A stretch of DNA of 64,000 bases. Origin: Phoronis australis (Eukaryota; Phoronida; Phoronidae). The notes under the pieces are model-generated. The model saw only the letters and a program-made list of their open reading frames with translations, made no database searches and was not told the DNA's origin. The stretch covers positions 83,089-147,088 of the forward strand of contig NMRA01000049.1 in assembly GCA_002633005.1 (NCBI GenBank), written 5' to 3'. Numbering within the stretch: the first letter of the stretch is position 1; every line of letters begins with the position of its first letter. Positions 1-10,661 of this stretch are shown one piece after another. The translations under genes and the position numbers were made by a program.

Positions 1-1013
1 TAAATACACTTGCTAAATTAAGTAAAGATCCCACCAACAATTTAGGAGATACAGCCACGAGCGTAAAAAAACGAAACTGCCACTAGGAGGCACCCCAATA
101 GATGAAGTGGTAAAAAAATCATCGTCAGCCGTCCACTTCATAGTAAAAACATAGTATTACATACAATCATCCTGAAAACGATTTGGTTGATAGATGAGTG
201 GACGCCAAAAAACAGACTCGAAAACAGTAAAAATGGCCACTAGGTGGCGCAAACACAATCGAATTCATCTGAAAACGGAGCGATAGCGTCACCTCTTTAA
301 CAGATGCCAGTATGCAAAATTTTATGAAAATATGGTGACGACCTTTGCAGATACAGAGGTAAACATGAAGAAATAAAATTGCCACTAGGTGGCACACCAG
401 TAGTCAAATCTATCCAAAAGTCGTCGTCGTCCGTTGTTAACATCATATAAAAATACTTACTAAATTCCGTAAAGATCCTGTGAATGGTTTAGGAAACACA
501 GCCATAGGCGCAAAAAAACAAAACTGCCACTAGGAGCCGCCACAGTAGTCGAAGTCGTCGGAAAATCATCGTCGGACGTCAACTTCATAGTAAGAACATA
601 CATGCCAGTTTTCACAATCATCCTTTGAGCGGTTTGGCTGATAGAGGGGTGGATGCAAAAAACAGACTCGAAAACATAAAAATGGCCACTAGGTGGCGTA
701 AACTATGTTTCTCCATCCAAAAATGAGAAGATCCCGTTATCTCACTAATAGGTGCCTATATACAAAATTTCATTAAAATCCGTTAAGGACTTTTGAAGAT
801 ACAGAGGTAAGCATAAAAAACTAAAATTGCCACCAGAGGGCACACCGGTTGTCGGAGCGGTCCAAAAATTCGCTCATGCCGTCCCATCCACGGAAGGAAC
901 ACATGTGCAAAATTTCATGAACATCATGGAGATAGAGCAGAGGACGCCAGACGCCAGATGGACGGAGATGACAGCATAATGCGTCCACACATAAATATGT
1001 GGGCGCATAAAAA
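1..1013 (+). repeat. CTCF-motif higher-order repeat element, 3' part
   Basis: This is the right-hand part of a large interspersed element that recurs at 12.3, 21.9, 26.6 and 34.9 kb. It consists of monomers of about 150 bp, each opening with CCACTAGG(T/G/A)GGC; starts are visible near 82, 237, 382, 528, 685 and 829. It ends in a hairpin at about 979-1008 (ATGCGTCCACA pairing with TGTGGGCGCAT), followed by AAAAA. The left end is cut by the window edge. Short reading frames across it on either strand are repeat translations, not genes. Confidence 0.85.
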
Positions 1014-1261
1014 GAATTTACAACAACTTACAGCAATGTTTTTAAAAGAATAAGGTCAGCAATGATCATTATACTATTCAACTAAAACTGACCTCCAACT
1101 TCAGAAAATAGATAATGAACATGAGCACTATAATTTGTCCTTTGAACTATGACCCTAATTGTTATTTTTATTACTTGAATAAAAATTGCCTAATTGTGGT
1201 ACTGGTCATTACATCTGCATGTTCCATCAAAGCAACTAACTTAAAAGTTTTGAATTGGACC

Positions 1262-1494
1262 GCTTATCAGGACACTGGCCTCAACCTGTTCTTTACTCCA
1301 ATGACAAAAAAGGGGAAAATTTTCCTGGTGATATATCGTTCTGCAAAATTTAACTGACTGAAAGAAATGCTTTGGCATGAATAAAGTCAAAATAATGATA
1401 AAAGAGACAAATAAAAGGAAACTGGAAATAAAACAAGAGAAAATCAAAACCAAAAAAGAGAAAATCCTCTTAAAAGAGGAAATTGCAAGCCCTG
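1262..1494. repeat. MITE-like repeat, family R2, copy 1
   Basis: About 230 bp related to the stretches at 4326-4546, 34137-34225 and 34608-34850. The copies share an internal CAATGACAAAAAA block, a GATGAATAAAG/CATGAATAAAG block and a terminal GGAAATT(C)CAAGCCCTG. In the cleanest short copy (34137) the ends form a perfect 15-bp terminal inverted repeat. No coding capacity is visible. Confidence 0.6.
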
Positions 1495-1834
1495 TTTGTT
1501 ACTCAAATGACGAGTGAATTCTGGGTATGGGAAAAATGACAGCCATCAGTTGCTTATACATTCCCACAGACTTTGCACTTTTGCCCAAGTCAGATCTGAT
1601 TACTTTTCAGCAATAGTTGTCAGGCAGCGCAAGACCGAACTTCTGTCTTAAGTCACTTTTCATGATACAGAGACCCCTGGTGTTGAGAAACAGTCAGCTG
1701 TTCACAATTTTATCCCAGAAAATTTGTCTAATGCGAGTAAGGAACAAGTTGGGATGAATTTCTCAGCAGCAAATGGATGGTCTAAATCTTAGTCTCTTGA
1801 TGAATGGCAGTTTAAAGCAGCTTTTCAACCATAC

Positions 1835-2358
1835 CGTTGCTAAGTTGAGCTTGTACCAGTTGACAAATACTGGCATTGTTGGAACTTTGTGTCCACCCAA
1901 GGAACCAATGGAACCAATAGATTCAATGCAGTCTTCTTCTATGTCACCAGCCACCAACTTCTTCAAAGCTTCCCGGTTTATCTGGTGTTCCCTGTCGACG
2001 TAAGATAAGTAGCGGAGTAGCGTTGACGTCATTAAACCGTTGGAGCTAAGCTGTGCCGAGGCGAGACACAACTGGTCTTCGTCCTTAGCTCCGAGGTCCA
2101 ACAGAAGTCGCATGCGAGAAATATCATCTTGTTCGCAGGCTTCAAGAAGTGCAGTGTATGTTCTGGCATTGTGCTTGAAGGAAATGTTGAGGTCAGCGCC
2201 ATATTGCACCAACAGCTTGACAACATCCTTCAGATTGAGGCGAGCGGCTGCAATAAGTGGTGTGGTGCCATCCACACTACGACAGTCGACCACGACTGGA
2301 CACACTCTCCGTGGTTCATCAGAAAACGGATCCATGGAAGAGGGACTGTCCTGGGAGA
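1835..2358 (-). CDS. Ankyrin-repeat protein (Lrrk-like candidate), exon 8, last exon in window
   Basis: Most 3' recognisable exon of the minus-strand ankyrin gene, about 174 codons. The donor is ACG|GTATGG at 1834. The acceptor is ambiguous: 2358 (a pyrimidine-rich tract ending GAAG) and 2295 (TCCAG) both keep phase 1, which matches the previous exon. It encodes an ankyrin repeat (DGTTPLIAAARLNL, then VKLLVQYGADLN), a second one (YTALLEACEQDD, then MRLLLDLGA), a helical stretch, and a C-terminal segment VPTMPVFVNWYKLNL. That last segment resembles the link between ankyrin repeats and LRRs in invertebrate Lrrk/LRRK1 kinases. That family assignment is inference; LRR, Roc, COR and kinase domains would lie beyond the left edge. 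The exon ends in phase 0. Codon structure is intact, with no stop or frameshift. Confidence 0.85.
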
Positions 2359-3117
2359 CTTCATGCAGAAAGAAAAGAATTCCAAGAGAATTAATAGGTT
2401 CGTGAGCAAGAAAATTATGTACTTTGCAGTGACTAGAGTTCCACAACTTCATTATCAGCATGGAATAACAATTGGGAGATGGGTTAGGTGTTACATCATA
2501 CTGCACTCATATCATAATGAACAACAAACAACCCGGAACAAAATGACATACTAAACATAAAGCTATAAAAATCTAGTTTTTGAACAGTTACTTCAATAAA
2601 TTCGTAATTTAACAAGAGCAACACAGGACATCGAAATGTGCCAACAGAGTGCACCACATGCTGCGCACATAAAAAGGATCATCATTCATTATTTATCCCA
2701 GTAGAGGGAGAAATGCCAGACAAGTGATTCGAACTCAGGGGAACGCCAGACACCCGATGGGGAAGACTTCACATAGAAAAGATACATATTAATTATAATC
2801 ATATATCTTTATCTACTTTTAAACAAAGGGTGCATAAAATGGTTTACTACATTCCCCCTTAATTTTTATTTACCACTAAGATAATTTATCGCCTGTTTGG
2901 CATATACAAAAAATATTAACAACAAATCAATATTGAAATTGCATTATGTCAAAAATTTTCATAGACAACAAAAATCATAAATATCAGCTAATGGTTAACG
3001 TAGTTTGTATAGAAATTATTCTTAGTCAGACTTTAAAAAACTGGAAATGACAACCTTTGACGATTACTTTTGTGCAAAACAACTGGAGAATTACCTAATA
3101 GTCAAACCTCCACTCAC

Positions 3118-3439
3118 CATCATCCTCTGATGACTGATCTCTGGCTAATCCCGAGACTTTGTGCTCCAAAAGAAGTGTTACAAGTGGCTTGGGGTTATCA
3201 GACAAGCAAGCATAGTATAGTGGGGTTTGATGGTTGATATCGACTGCGTTTATGTCAAATGCAGCTTTGTACTCCACACCAGTCGCTTCGTGAGTGAAGG
3301 TCTCCATCATATCTTCTGGATAGTCAAAGTTGAGCAAGAGGTCCACCATCTCCACGTTGGCACGGCAACATGCCCCGTGTATGGGCAGCTGGCAGGCATT
3401 GCTTTCCTCCATCTTTTTCTTTACCAGTTTGGGACATGT
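3118..3439 (-). CDS. Ankyrin-repeat protein (Lrrk-like candidate), exon 7
   Basis: Exon of 322 nt. The acceptor is TTTTATAG|ACATG and the donor GATG|GTGAGT is near-consensus. It starts in phase 0, matching exon 6, and ends in phase 1, matching exon 8. An in-frame TAG lies directly before the acceptor, and the frame closes just past the donor, so both splice sites are needed. The product has a lysine-rich start (CPKLVKKK), then ankyrin repeats with the cores QLPIHGACCRANVEMVDLLL and HQTPLYYACLSDNPKPLVTL. Between them an acidic, longer loop (YPEDMMETF onward) departs from the 33-residue ankyrin period. That is common in ankyrin repeats of large kinases but proves nothing about function. Confidence 0.9.
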
Positions 3440-3606
3440 CTATAAAATTAATAACTTTCACAATCCCTAGTGGGAATATAATAAAACTTTAATAGTTTAC
3501 TTAAAAAATGTTTTTCTCTTACAAAACTCGTCAAAATTCAATGAAACAATTAGCTAGTAAGTCTAGGTACAGATAAATTATAAATCTTTACTAGACTTCC
3601 TTGCAA

Positions 3607-3707
3607 GCAATGTTTTGTTGGATGTTTTGCAAGCTTCTACGACTTGTCATTTCTGCAACAACGTTGCAAAACCTTGAAAAAGTTGTCAGTGTCCAACAAA
3701 ACTTTGC
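3607..3707. repeat. Small imperfect inverted repeat
   Basis: GCAATGTTTTGTTGGA at 3607-3622 pairs with TCCAACAAAACTTTGC at 3692-3707, with one mismatch. Both TTTTGCAA and its complement TTGCAAAA also occur inside. It lies in an intron of the ankyrin gene and is probably a MITE-like or foldback repeat. No protein is encoded. Confidence 0.55.
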
Positions 3708-4325
3708 CTCAAATCTTCAAATCCAGTAAAGAATAACTTTCTGTGTATAACCTTTTTGCCCCTAAATGACTGATAACTGTCTTTGTTACAATGGAACAGA
3801 GAAATAGTCACATGAAAGAGGGGGGTTCATCAAGTAAAAACTAAGCCACGAGATTTTTGACAAGCCAACAGACAAACTTTGACAAAACCTCATTTATCAT
3901 TTTCAAAATTGAACTTCTGGTCACCAGTCCATACACAATTGCAACTATTTTGCATTCATTTCATTTGCTGTTTCCAGGAAAAATACATCACAACCTATGA
4001 AGCAATTCATGCCGCAACTACGACAAGATATTTTGGCAAATGAAAAATTGGAAATGAACTGATGTGGTAAGTGTAGAGCCAACATTAGGGAATCCCAGGT
4101 CTGTTTTTATTGTTTTATTCTACAACGACAGAGGGCACACCCGGTGGTGAATCAAGTCCGTGAGATATGGACGAAACGGCTGTACACTAACCACATCAAG
4201 GTACGGTTCTTTAGTTCCAAAAGGGATCTTTACTCAACATTTTTCATCACTTAAATGGAGCCCAGAAATATGGCAATTTAATTTCTCGGCATTGAAAATC
4301 CTGTCGATGTAGAGGCTTTCCAGTT

Positions 4326-4546
4326 AAGCAGGGCCAATGACAAAAAAAGACAAAAATTTTCCAGGTGATGTATAGTTCTACAAACAAATAGGCTCACGAG
4401 ATAGACATATTTTTGTGATGTAAAATTTAACTGAAGAAATGTTTTTGGATGAATAAAGTTAAAATAATGATGACAAAAGAGATGAATAAGAGGAAATTGA
4501 AACCAAAAAGATGAAATCCTCTCAAAAGTCGAGGAAAATTCCAAGT
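4326..4546. repeat. MITE-like repeat, family R2, copy 2
   Basis: It resembles 1262-1494 and 34608-34850 along its length: GGGCCAATGACAAAAAAAG near the left end, GATGAATAAAGTTAAAATAA in the middle, and GAGGAAAATTCCAAGTCCTG at the right end. It lies in the intron between ankyrin exons 6 and 7. Confidence 0.6.
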
Positions 4547-4779
4547 CCTGTCCAAGCTGCCTCTGCTGTCGAGTCATACCCAAGTCAAGCACTACAGTGG
4601 GTATAATTCAATCCTCTTTTCATTTACCACGTAATGACAGCACAACATCGAGACCCTTTACGTGAATATGACATTGCTGTCTCAATTTTATTAACTCCGA
4701 CCTTTAAATAAAACAATTTTGTGTAAACTGACATGGACATGGCTTACATACACAAAGTTTCCTGATTCTAATCACTCAC

Positions 4780-4912
4780 CATAAGTAATTCTCTGGCTGT
4801 TCTTAAGTTATTGAATGTGCAGGCTACATACAACGGCGACTTGCCAATCAGCGGGTCAATGCCAGCCTGCAGCAACAGACTGGCCACCTGGTGGAGGCTG
4901 TGTCGACATGCT
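4780..4912 (-). CDS. Ankyrin-repeat protein (Lrrk-like candidate), exon 6
   Basis: Exon of 133 nt with acceptor TGTGTTACAG|AGCATG and donor TTATG|GTGAGT. Only one frame is open, and it needs two bases from the preceding exon; exon 5 ends with exactly two. The joined frame reads LYR then ACRHSLHQVASLLLQAGIDP, a textbook ankyrin helix-turn-helix. A second repeat follows (KSPLYVACTFNNLRTARELL). It ends in phase 0, as exon 7 requires. A whole-window open-frame search would miss this exon because it has no start codon of its own. Confidence 0.88.
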
Positions 4913-5044
4913 CTGTAACACAAGTGGTACTAAACTAACAGTAGTTCGACAGCGCCCTCACCTGATGACACAATGCATTAAAGACAAGACAATGATTTGA
5001 GAAGACTATTGTGATGCATATTCTTCAGGCTGGACAACACAATG

Positions 5045-5650
5045 GGAAGCGTGTAAAGTAGATGGGAAGGACAGACCTTCAAATGAGGACAAAACACGGG
5101 AAAGACCTTCAAATGGGAATGACCAACCCAAAAATGGGTAGGACAGACAGGAAATGAGAAGCACAGGGTTGTAAATCAAATCTCCTTGTTTGATTTATAA
5201 GCCCGTCAACCAAACTCTTGCACTAAACGTTTGATTACAAGCGGATATGTCAAGCAATACCATACAAACTAATAAAACTGAATGATGATAGAAACACACA
5301 TTTTTACGAGCTGAATTTATTTCAAACACGTCAGGGAATTTTTCTGGTTTTTACAAGCAAGCCTATATTAAGGGTTGTGCGATGATAAAATGTACTTCAA
5401 CATGATGACAAAGCACAACAGCAGTATCACGATCGGTCGGCACAAATATGATCACAAAGAAACGAGCAGTGACTTTTTAACAGACAAAAATGGTCTGTCC
5501 TTCCCACAACAGCCTCAGCCTTCCAAATTTTTGAATTTGTCCTCAAACTTTTCGGGTCTGTCCTCCCCAATCTTTGGGTCACTCCTTCCCAAATGAGGAT
5601 CGCCTTACCTATTTCTGGTTGTGTCCTCTCCATCTGAAAGTACACCCGTT
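5045..5650. repeat. Foldback element made of inverted short-unit arrays
   Basis: The left arm (about 5045-5165) repeats a unit of roughly 18-20 bp close to AAATGGGAAGGACAGACC. The right arm (about 5485-5650) carries the same unit in reverse complement (GGTCTGTCCTCCCCAA, CACTCCTTCCCAAAT). The roughly 320-bp spacer shows no coding potential. The architecture matches the foldback at 32610-33250. It lies in the intron between exons 5 and 6 of the ankyrin gene. The reading frames here are repeat artefacts. Confidence 0.6.
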
Positions 5651-6946
5651 CCATGCAGCACCTGTACTTTCATATAACCAAGCCTGCTCTTTCCAGTTCT
5701 TAAAACAATTCCTTGACGACGGGTATTCATTGGAGATGTAAAATGCCGATCGGCATTTAGTAAAAGAAATAATAAACTACTGATCCTCAATCGTTGTTTA
5801 ACTAATCACCAAGTACAGAATGAGCTTAAGAAGATTAATTTTGTGATCTCCAAAGAATACATCTTACAGACTGAACTTCAGAAAACATTCTGTAGATGAA
5901 ATTCTAGGACATGAGCCCAGACTTGACATCCAACTGTTACAACTTACAGTTTTTCTTTTTTCAAGAACTTCAAAGGCATGCCGCAAGGCTATTTTGGAAA
6001 GGGGCTACAAATTAATGTTGATAATGAACCCCATGTAAGAGTTGAATGGACTCATATGAATGCTAGCGATGCTAAAAAAATCTAAACTTGCATCAAAACA
6101 CCAGCATATAATTCGGCAGCCTAAGCTGTATCACAGTCTCAGTCCCTTTCCAAGAAGCATGTCTTGAGTAAAACTGTCCAGGTGTACAATTGTGACAGAG
6201 ACTGGTTCAGTAACATTGATCAAGAGAGACACCTGGGACAGGAATCTTGATTTCTTGCATGGTCGCAGTGAGTTTTCTTCCAAACATTAATCAGACAGTG
6301 TGAGCTAGCAGGATGGCAAGTGTTTTGGCAAAACACCGGAATGCGCGGTGTTCTGAGCAGTCTTCTGTAGAGAGCAAGGCATTAGCCTGTACTTGTGGCC
6401 AAAAATTTTCACTAACGAATCAAAGAGAAACATTGATAATCCTACAATTCAACATTCCAACCTCATTGGCCAATCACATCTGGCCACCATTTGGTTAGGA
6501 TAGGCAGACTCGCACACTTAATGCTTTTGCAAGGTCTTGCGAGATCTTTCTTTTCTTGCGAGAAACGTGGTCTAAGGAACATTAAACTCTCTTCCAAATA
6601 GGGAATTTCCATTCATACCCTTCCGTGCCTGAAAAGGTGCAGATTTTCTCTACTCCTTGATTTCCATTATTTTCGATTAAAGATTAGAATTTTTCATTGC
6701 ATTTCAGCCCTCTGTTGTATCATGTAGTGGAAGATGCACAGAAATTTCTACACAGGACAATTCAGAAGACCGAATTGCAAACAGGACGATTACTAATTTA
6801 TACGCCAAAATGATGGAAATCTAGGCGCAGAAAAATCTGCAACTTTTCAGGGACAAAAAGGGGAATCAGACCATTTTGAGTGGAAAACATGGGAAAACTA
6901 GAATGCCTCGGCGAAAGTCTACGTCCAACAAATGTCTGCCTGTTAC
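5651..6946. other. Intron of ankyrin gene, no gene seen
   Basis: I see no exon with ankyrin-like translation and usable splice sites here. It is ordinary AT-rich intronic sequence between exons 5 and 6, and the joined phases of those exons require nothing in between. Confidence 0.5.
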
Positions 6947-7076
6947 CTGTACAGAACTGTCTCGTCGTTTTCCTGAGAAGCATCGATGAATTCTTTGGCC
7001 CTTAGACCCAGCTTCATAAACAACTTCTTTGCATGTTCTATATCATCAACATCCGATGAACAGAGCTCAAACAAGT
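6947..7076 (-). CDS. Ankyrin-repeat protein (Lrrk-like candidate), exon 5
   Basis: Exon of 130 nt with acceptor TATTTTACAG|ACTTG and donor TGTACAG|GTAACA. It begins in phase 1 and ends in phase 2, matching exons 4 and 6. It encodes LFELCSSDVDDIEHAKKLF, then MKLGLRAKEFIDASQENDET and VLY. This looks like one degenerate ankyrin repeat followed by the start of the next (ENDETVLYRAC across the junction). It has no internal start of note and no homology of its own strong enough to name. The call rests on phase continuity with both neighbours and on the ankyrin pattern across the junction. Confidence 0.85.
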
Positions 7077-7878
7077 CTGTAAATAATGGAAGATGTTAAC
7101 GTATTTGGTCAGGTTGATGGCGTAGTTTGGCAAAACGTCTGCCGCCACAATTTTCAAATTGATGAGGACTATCTTCCTCTCTTCAGACAAACATTAAATT
7201 AAAGCTCATGCCTAGCTTGCAACATGATTGCCGGTTTTGTTCGTGATTATGATTTTTTTTACCTGTCCAGTAAGATTTATGCAGGCATCAGTCTTATACT
7301 GGGCTAAAAAGGTAAGGTAAGAGCTATCGAAAAAACACAAAATTTGACAATCGAATTCGAAAAGCATAGTTTAATTTTCATGGAAGTCACTTCAAAAATC
7401 TTAAGTTTACTAAGTGCTTGACAATGGGCAAAATACATGATCCATGACAACCAAGTTGTTGACATTGTACAACTTAGTACATTGCACCTAATTGGAAATC
7501 AGATCAATTTCTTTGATTACATTATACATAACCCATCACTTTGGAGGCATTGAAAGGTTGCGACCATACAGAATAAGCCGCTATGAGGCGTCATTACCCA
7601 TTCCTTTCAGACGGAATTAACCGGAAAAGAATTATGCAGATTGTTGTGATGCCGAAACACTATTTTGTCCCTTTTCTTTTGGCATGTAGTGTGGGAACTG
7701 AGGTTTGCGGGAACAGAATGTTTTTGCGATAAAAGTATTTAGTGGAGAAAGCAATCCAGAAGAAGGTTGTTCGTGACATCTATGTGCAGCTCATGAAACA
7801 GGAAGATCAGCTACCATGACAACACTTTTCAACCACTTTGCTTCAAATTTAGAACCATTTTCAGGCAACCAAACTTAC

Positions 7879-7914
7879 CGTGAGCCACCTTTTGTAAGTC
7901 GTGGTCCCTTTTAG
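7879..7914 (-). CDS. Ankyrin-repeat protein, exon 4 (36-nt microexon)
   Basis: Only 36 nt. The acceptor TTCTTTTTCAG|CTAAAAG has a strong pyrimidine tract, and the donor CTCACG|GTAAGT is near-consensus. It starts and ends in phase 1, fitting exon 3 (ends G) and exon 5 (starts AC). The frame reads KRDHDLQKVAH between AKA and DLFELC, giving a continuous helical segment. It is supported by sequence only. Because it is symmetric, skipping would keep the frame, so alternative splicing is possible. Confidence 0.75.
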
Positions 7915-8199
7915 CTGAAAAAGAAGACAACAAAAGTATTTTTGTAGCTCTTTTATGACAGAAACAATCCCGAAAACTCACTAAAATGTTAACTAAACCA
8001 TACTTACTACAATCTGCAAAGTTCAGGACAAAATTTTATTACACAGAATTTCAAAAAAACACTAACATAGAGCCCCATGATTTTTTTATTGGAAACGAGG
8101 ATCGTTTTGCATTTTTGGCACAGGACAAAAGAATTGAAACTGTGCCAAAGTGTCATTATTTTCTAGATTTTAGAGCGTACAATAATTTATGAAGTGTTT

Positions 8200-8512
8200 G
8201 AGTCTGGTGTGCATGCCACTTGTTGGCCACATCACGACGTAATGATCATAAGCGTAAAAAAATCCCTGCCCTGACTGGGACTTGAACCCGGGGCCTTCCG
8301 CTAACTGTGCTGACACTCTAGTCCACTAAGCAATCGTTACCACTAGGTCCAACACAGAAATCCAATCGGACATACTATATATATTGTAAATCTTGAACTG
8401 GTGTGCAAATATAGCCCACAAACATTTTAAGTCTGGTGTGCACGCCACCTGTTGGTCACATCACTTCATTAGGTCACATGATGTGGCCAACAGGTGGCAT
8501 GCAGACCAGACT
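8200..8512. repeat. Composite foldback enclosing a tRNA-like segment
   Basis: TCTGGTGTGCATGCCACTTG (about 8202) is repeated directly as TCTGGTGTGCACGCCACCTG (about 8431). It also appears inverted at about 8478-8512 (GATGTGGCCAACAGGTGG, then CATGCAGACCAGACT). The second and third copies form a tight hairpin of about 35-bp arms. The first and third bracket a tRNA-like sequence. The structure suggests a non-autonomous mobile element. Confidence 0.65.
8263..8340 (-). pseudogene. tRNA-like segment (degenerate, Thr-AGT-like)
   Basis: The minus strand has a box A-like TTAGTGGACTAGAG and a box B-like GGTTCAAGTCC. A TPsiC arm has 4 of 5 pairs, and a 7-nt anticodon loop ACAGTTA sits on a 4-of-5-pair stem. 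The loop would give anticodon AGT, but position 33 is C instead of the invariant U, and the ends do not form a convincing acceptor stem. It is more likely a tRNA-derived repeat head or pseudogene than a working tRNA-Thr. Confidence 0.5.
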
Positions 8513-9893
8513 ACGGCTTACAGCAATCAAACTGAGCATTAGGTGAAACCCAGTGACAGGCCCAGTTCATGTCAACAGAACATAATAAAATCTCAGGAAG
8601 AGACAAATCACCGCCTCTGATGGCACCATCACCCCCACTTTTAAATCCCACTGCTGACTGGGGGTGCCATGGTGAACAGTGCTAGTTTCTGAAAGAGCCC
8701 AACCACATTTTTCTGCAAGAGCTGCCTGGGAGCCTTTTGGACCCGGCAAAATCACTTTGAGGATAATGGGTGGGATTTAATCAGAAATCTCCAGTATATC
8801 TAGTAGACAGAAGTCATCTCAGTCATGTGAAAAATTCGCAAACAGGATTTTTAATTACCGATAAATTGATCAATTCTCACACTTTTTAAGTCACACTTGA
8901 ACACTACATCAGTTCATAACACACATGCTCAATATTAAGATTTGGGGCAATAATCAGTTACAAGGGTTCCGGATTCTGAACACATTATGTATTCCTCAAG
9001 GTTATGAATTGTTGGACCGCTACAATTGTCCAAATTTGGCTAAATTTGAAAATTTACATCATATCTCAGAAATGGCTGATCGGATTCATTATAAAAGTTT
9101 CAGATTGCTGTATGCACTGATCTCCAATACGGTGTGAGGAATTATTTTAAACATTTTTTCACTTTTGCATGAGGAACTACAAAAATAGGACTTTTAAGAT
9201 TTTCTATCAATCTCTGAAAAAATCAAAAAGTAGCATAAACAACGATATAAAAATATGTCTTTGAGATTAATGTTAAACACTTATACCAAATGAAATCTGG
9301 TCATATTACAAATAACTGTGTTTTGCTAATAACGTATCTTTAAATAGCAGATTTTGGTGAAAAGTAAAAGAAAAAATTAATTCTACAGGCTTTCTATTTT
9401 CCAAAAAATATTATTTTTATTGAGTTATAAATCAGTTCAGTAGTTTTATACTGGGTAAATAAAAACTTGATGATAAGTCCTACATAATCTTTGAAACATG
9501 TTACCAGTTGATCACGCACATTCATTCAAACCTATGACACAGACAATCACAGGGGCACAATCATGTGAACCCTCCAATTTACAGTGATTGAGGTTTGGGC
9601 TCATGACACCCCGAGTCCCTGGGAACCAAGGGGGTGAATTCCGTAGAGAATTCATGCAAGACCAAACAAAATCACATGAATTAAAAGAGAAAGTTTTGGA
9701 AGTAAGCCCGAAAACCTTACAAGCACAATTAACAAAATGGCTACCTCTAAAATGCACGGCTGTTGAGGCCGGCACATTGAATTATGGGAGAAAACTCATA
9801 TTCTCTGTTCTACAAGCAAAGACTTCTCAACATAAATGTCTTACGAGTGTCTTGTGTTTAAGGAACACAGCCCTGTTGTATTTCCCCACTCAC
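8513..9893. other. Intron of ankyrin gene, no gene seen
   Basis: AT-rich intron between exons 3 and 4. Open frames of 70-115 codons near 8925 and 9588 show no recognisable domain and no splice context. Confidence 0.5.
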
Positions 9894-10059
9894 CTTTGGC
9901 CTCGTAAAAAGCATCAATACATTTCTGGTTATTAGCCGTCTCGGCCAGTTCTAGCGCAGTCAGTCCACTGGCATCTTTCTTGTCCGGATCCGCACCGAAT
10001 TCCAACAGCATCATCAGACAATCTACTTTTCCCTCCACTGCTGCGGCACACAATGGGGT
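9894..10059 (-). CDS. Ankyrin-repeat protein (Lrrk-like candidate), exon 3
   Basis: Exon of 166 nt with acceptor CCATGGCAG|ACCCC and donor CAAAG|GTGAGT. It encodes TPLCAAAVEGKVDCLMMLLE, then FGADPDKKDASGLTALELAE and TANNQKCIDAFYEAK. This is one canonical ankyrin repeat plus the start of another, and the clearest ankyrin signature in the window. It starts in phase 0, continuing microexon 2 (joined as FDCM then TPLCAAA), and ends in phase 1. Confidence 0.93.
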
Positions 10060-10499
10060 CTGCCATGGTAGACAACTCAGTGTTTTAAAGCGAGTTCGAT
10101 ATCACAATTCTCCAGTTATTCTGCTCAATTGCGAGACATGAAAAGTTTCCACATTTTAAATGCCAACTATCTTACAACAAGTTATCACTAAAGTGATGTT
10201 GTTGCCTCGTGACACATCTACTCTACAAACCATGTCAATAAATCAATGAACCAAAACGTTTACTTTGATCTTTTGAGAAATTTGACGAAATGAATCTCTA
10301 GTGTGCATCATAGAGTCTGCTAAATAAGAAACGAATTACCGTGAGCCTAAGACACGTGTTGTCAGTGGTACTGTCTCATTTATAGCACACAACATGATGG
10401 ACATTAGTGAAATTCTTCTTTTCCAAAACTCTCAATCATAATAAGGGTAAAGAATAATCAAGTATAACAGCTTAATATTTAAAGCAGCTTATTATTATC

Positions 10500-10661
10500 A
10501 AAATGACATAGGCAAGAAATTGAATTTCAGGCCTCAAAAGTGAGGCCCTCTATATTTATATAGGTCACCCCGCTCTCAGGCCGCTTCTGGCGGGGTCACT
10601 TCATTAATATAGAAGACTCACTTTTGAGGCCAGAAATTCAATTTCTTACCTATGTCATTTT
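10500..10661. mobile_element. 162-bp MITE-like foldback with long terminal inverted repeats
   Basis: AAAATGACATAGG(C/T)AAGAA and the following AATTGAATTTC run as arms of about 45 bp from both ends, with very few mismatches. A nested inner hairpin (GTCACCCCGC against GCGGGGTCAC) sits at the centre. It has no coding capacity and lies in the intron between ankyrin exons 2 and 3. The near-identity of the arms suggests recent insertion or gene conversion. Confidence 0.85.

Noticed and set aside
8263-8340. Functional tRNA-Thr gene
   Set aside because: C at position 33, no convincing acceptor stem, and location inside a foldback repeat.
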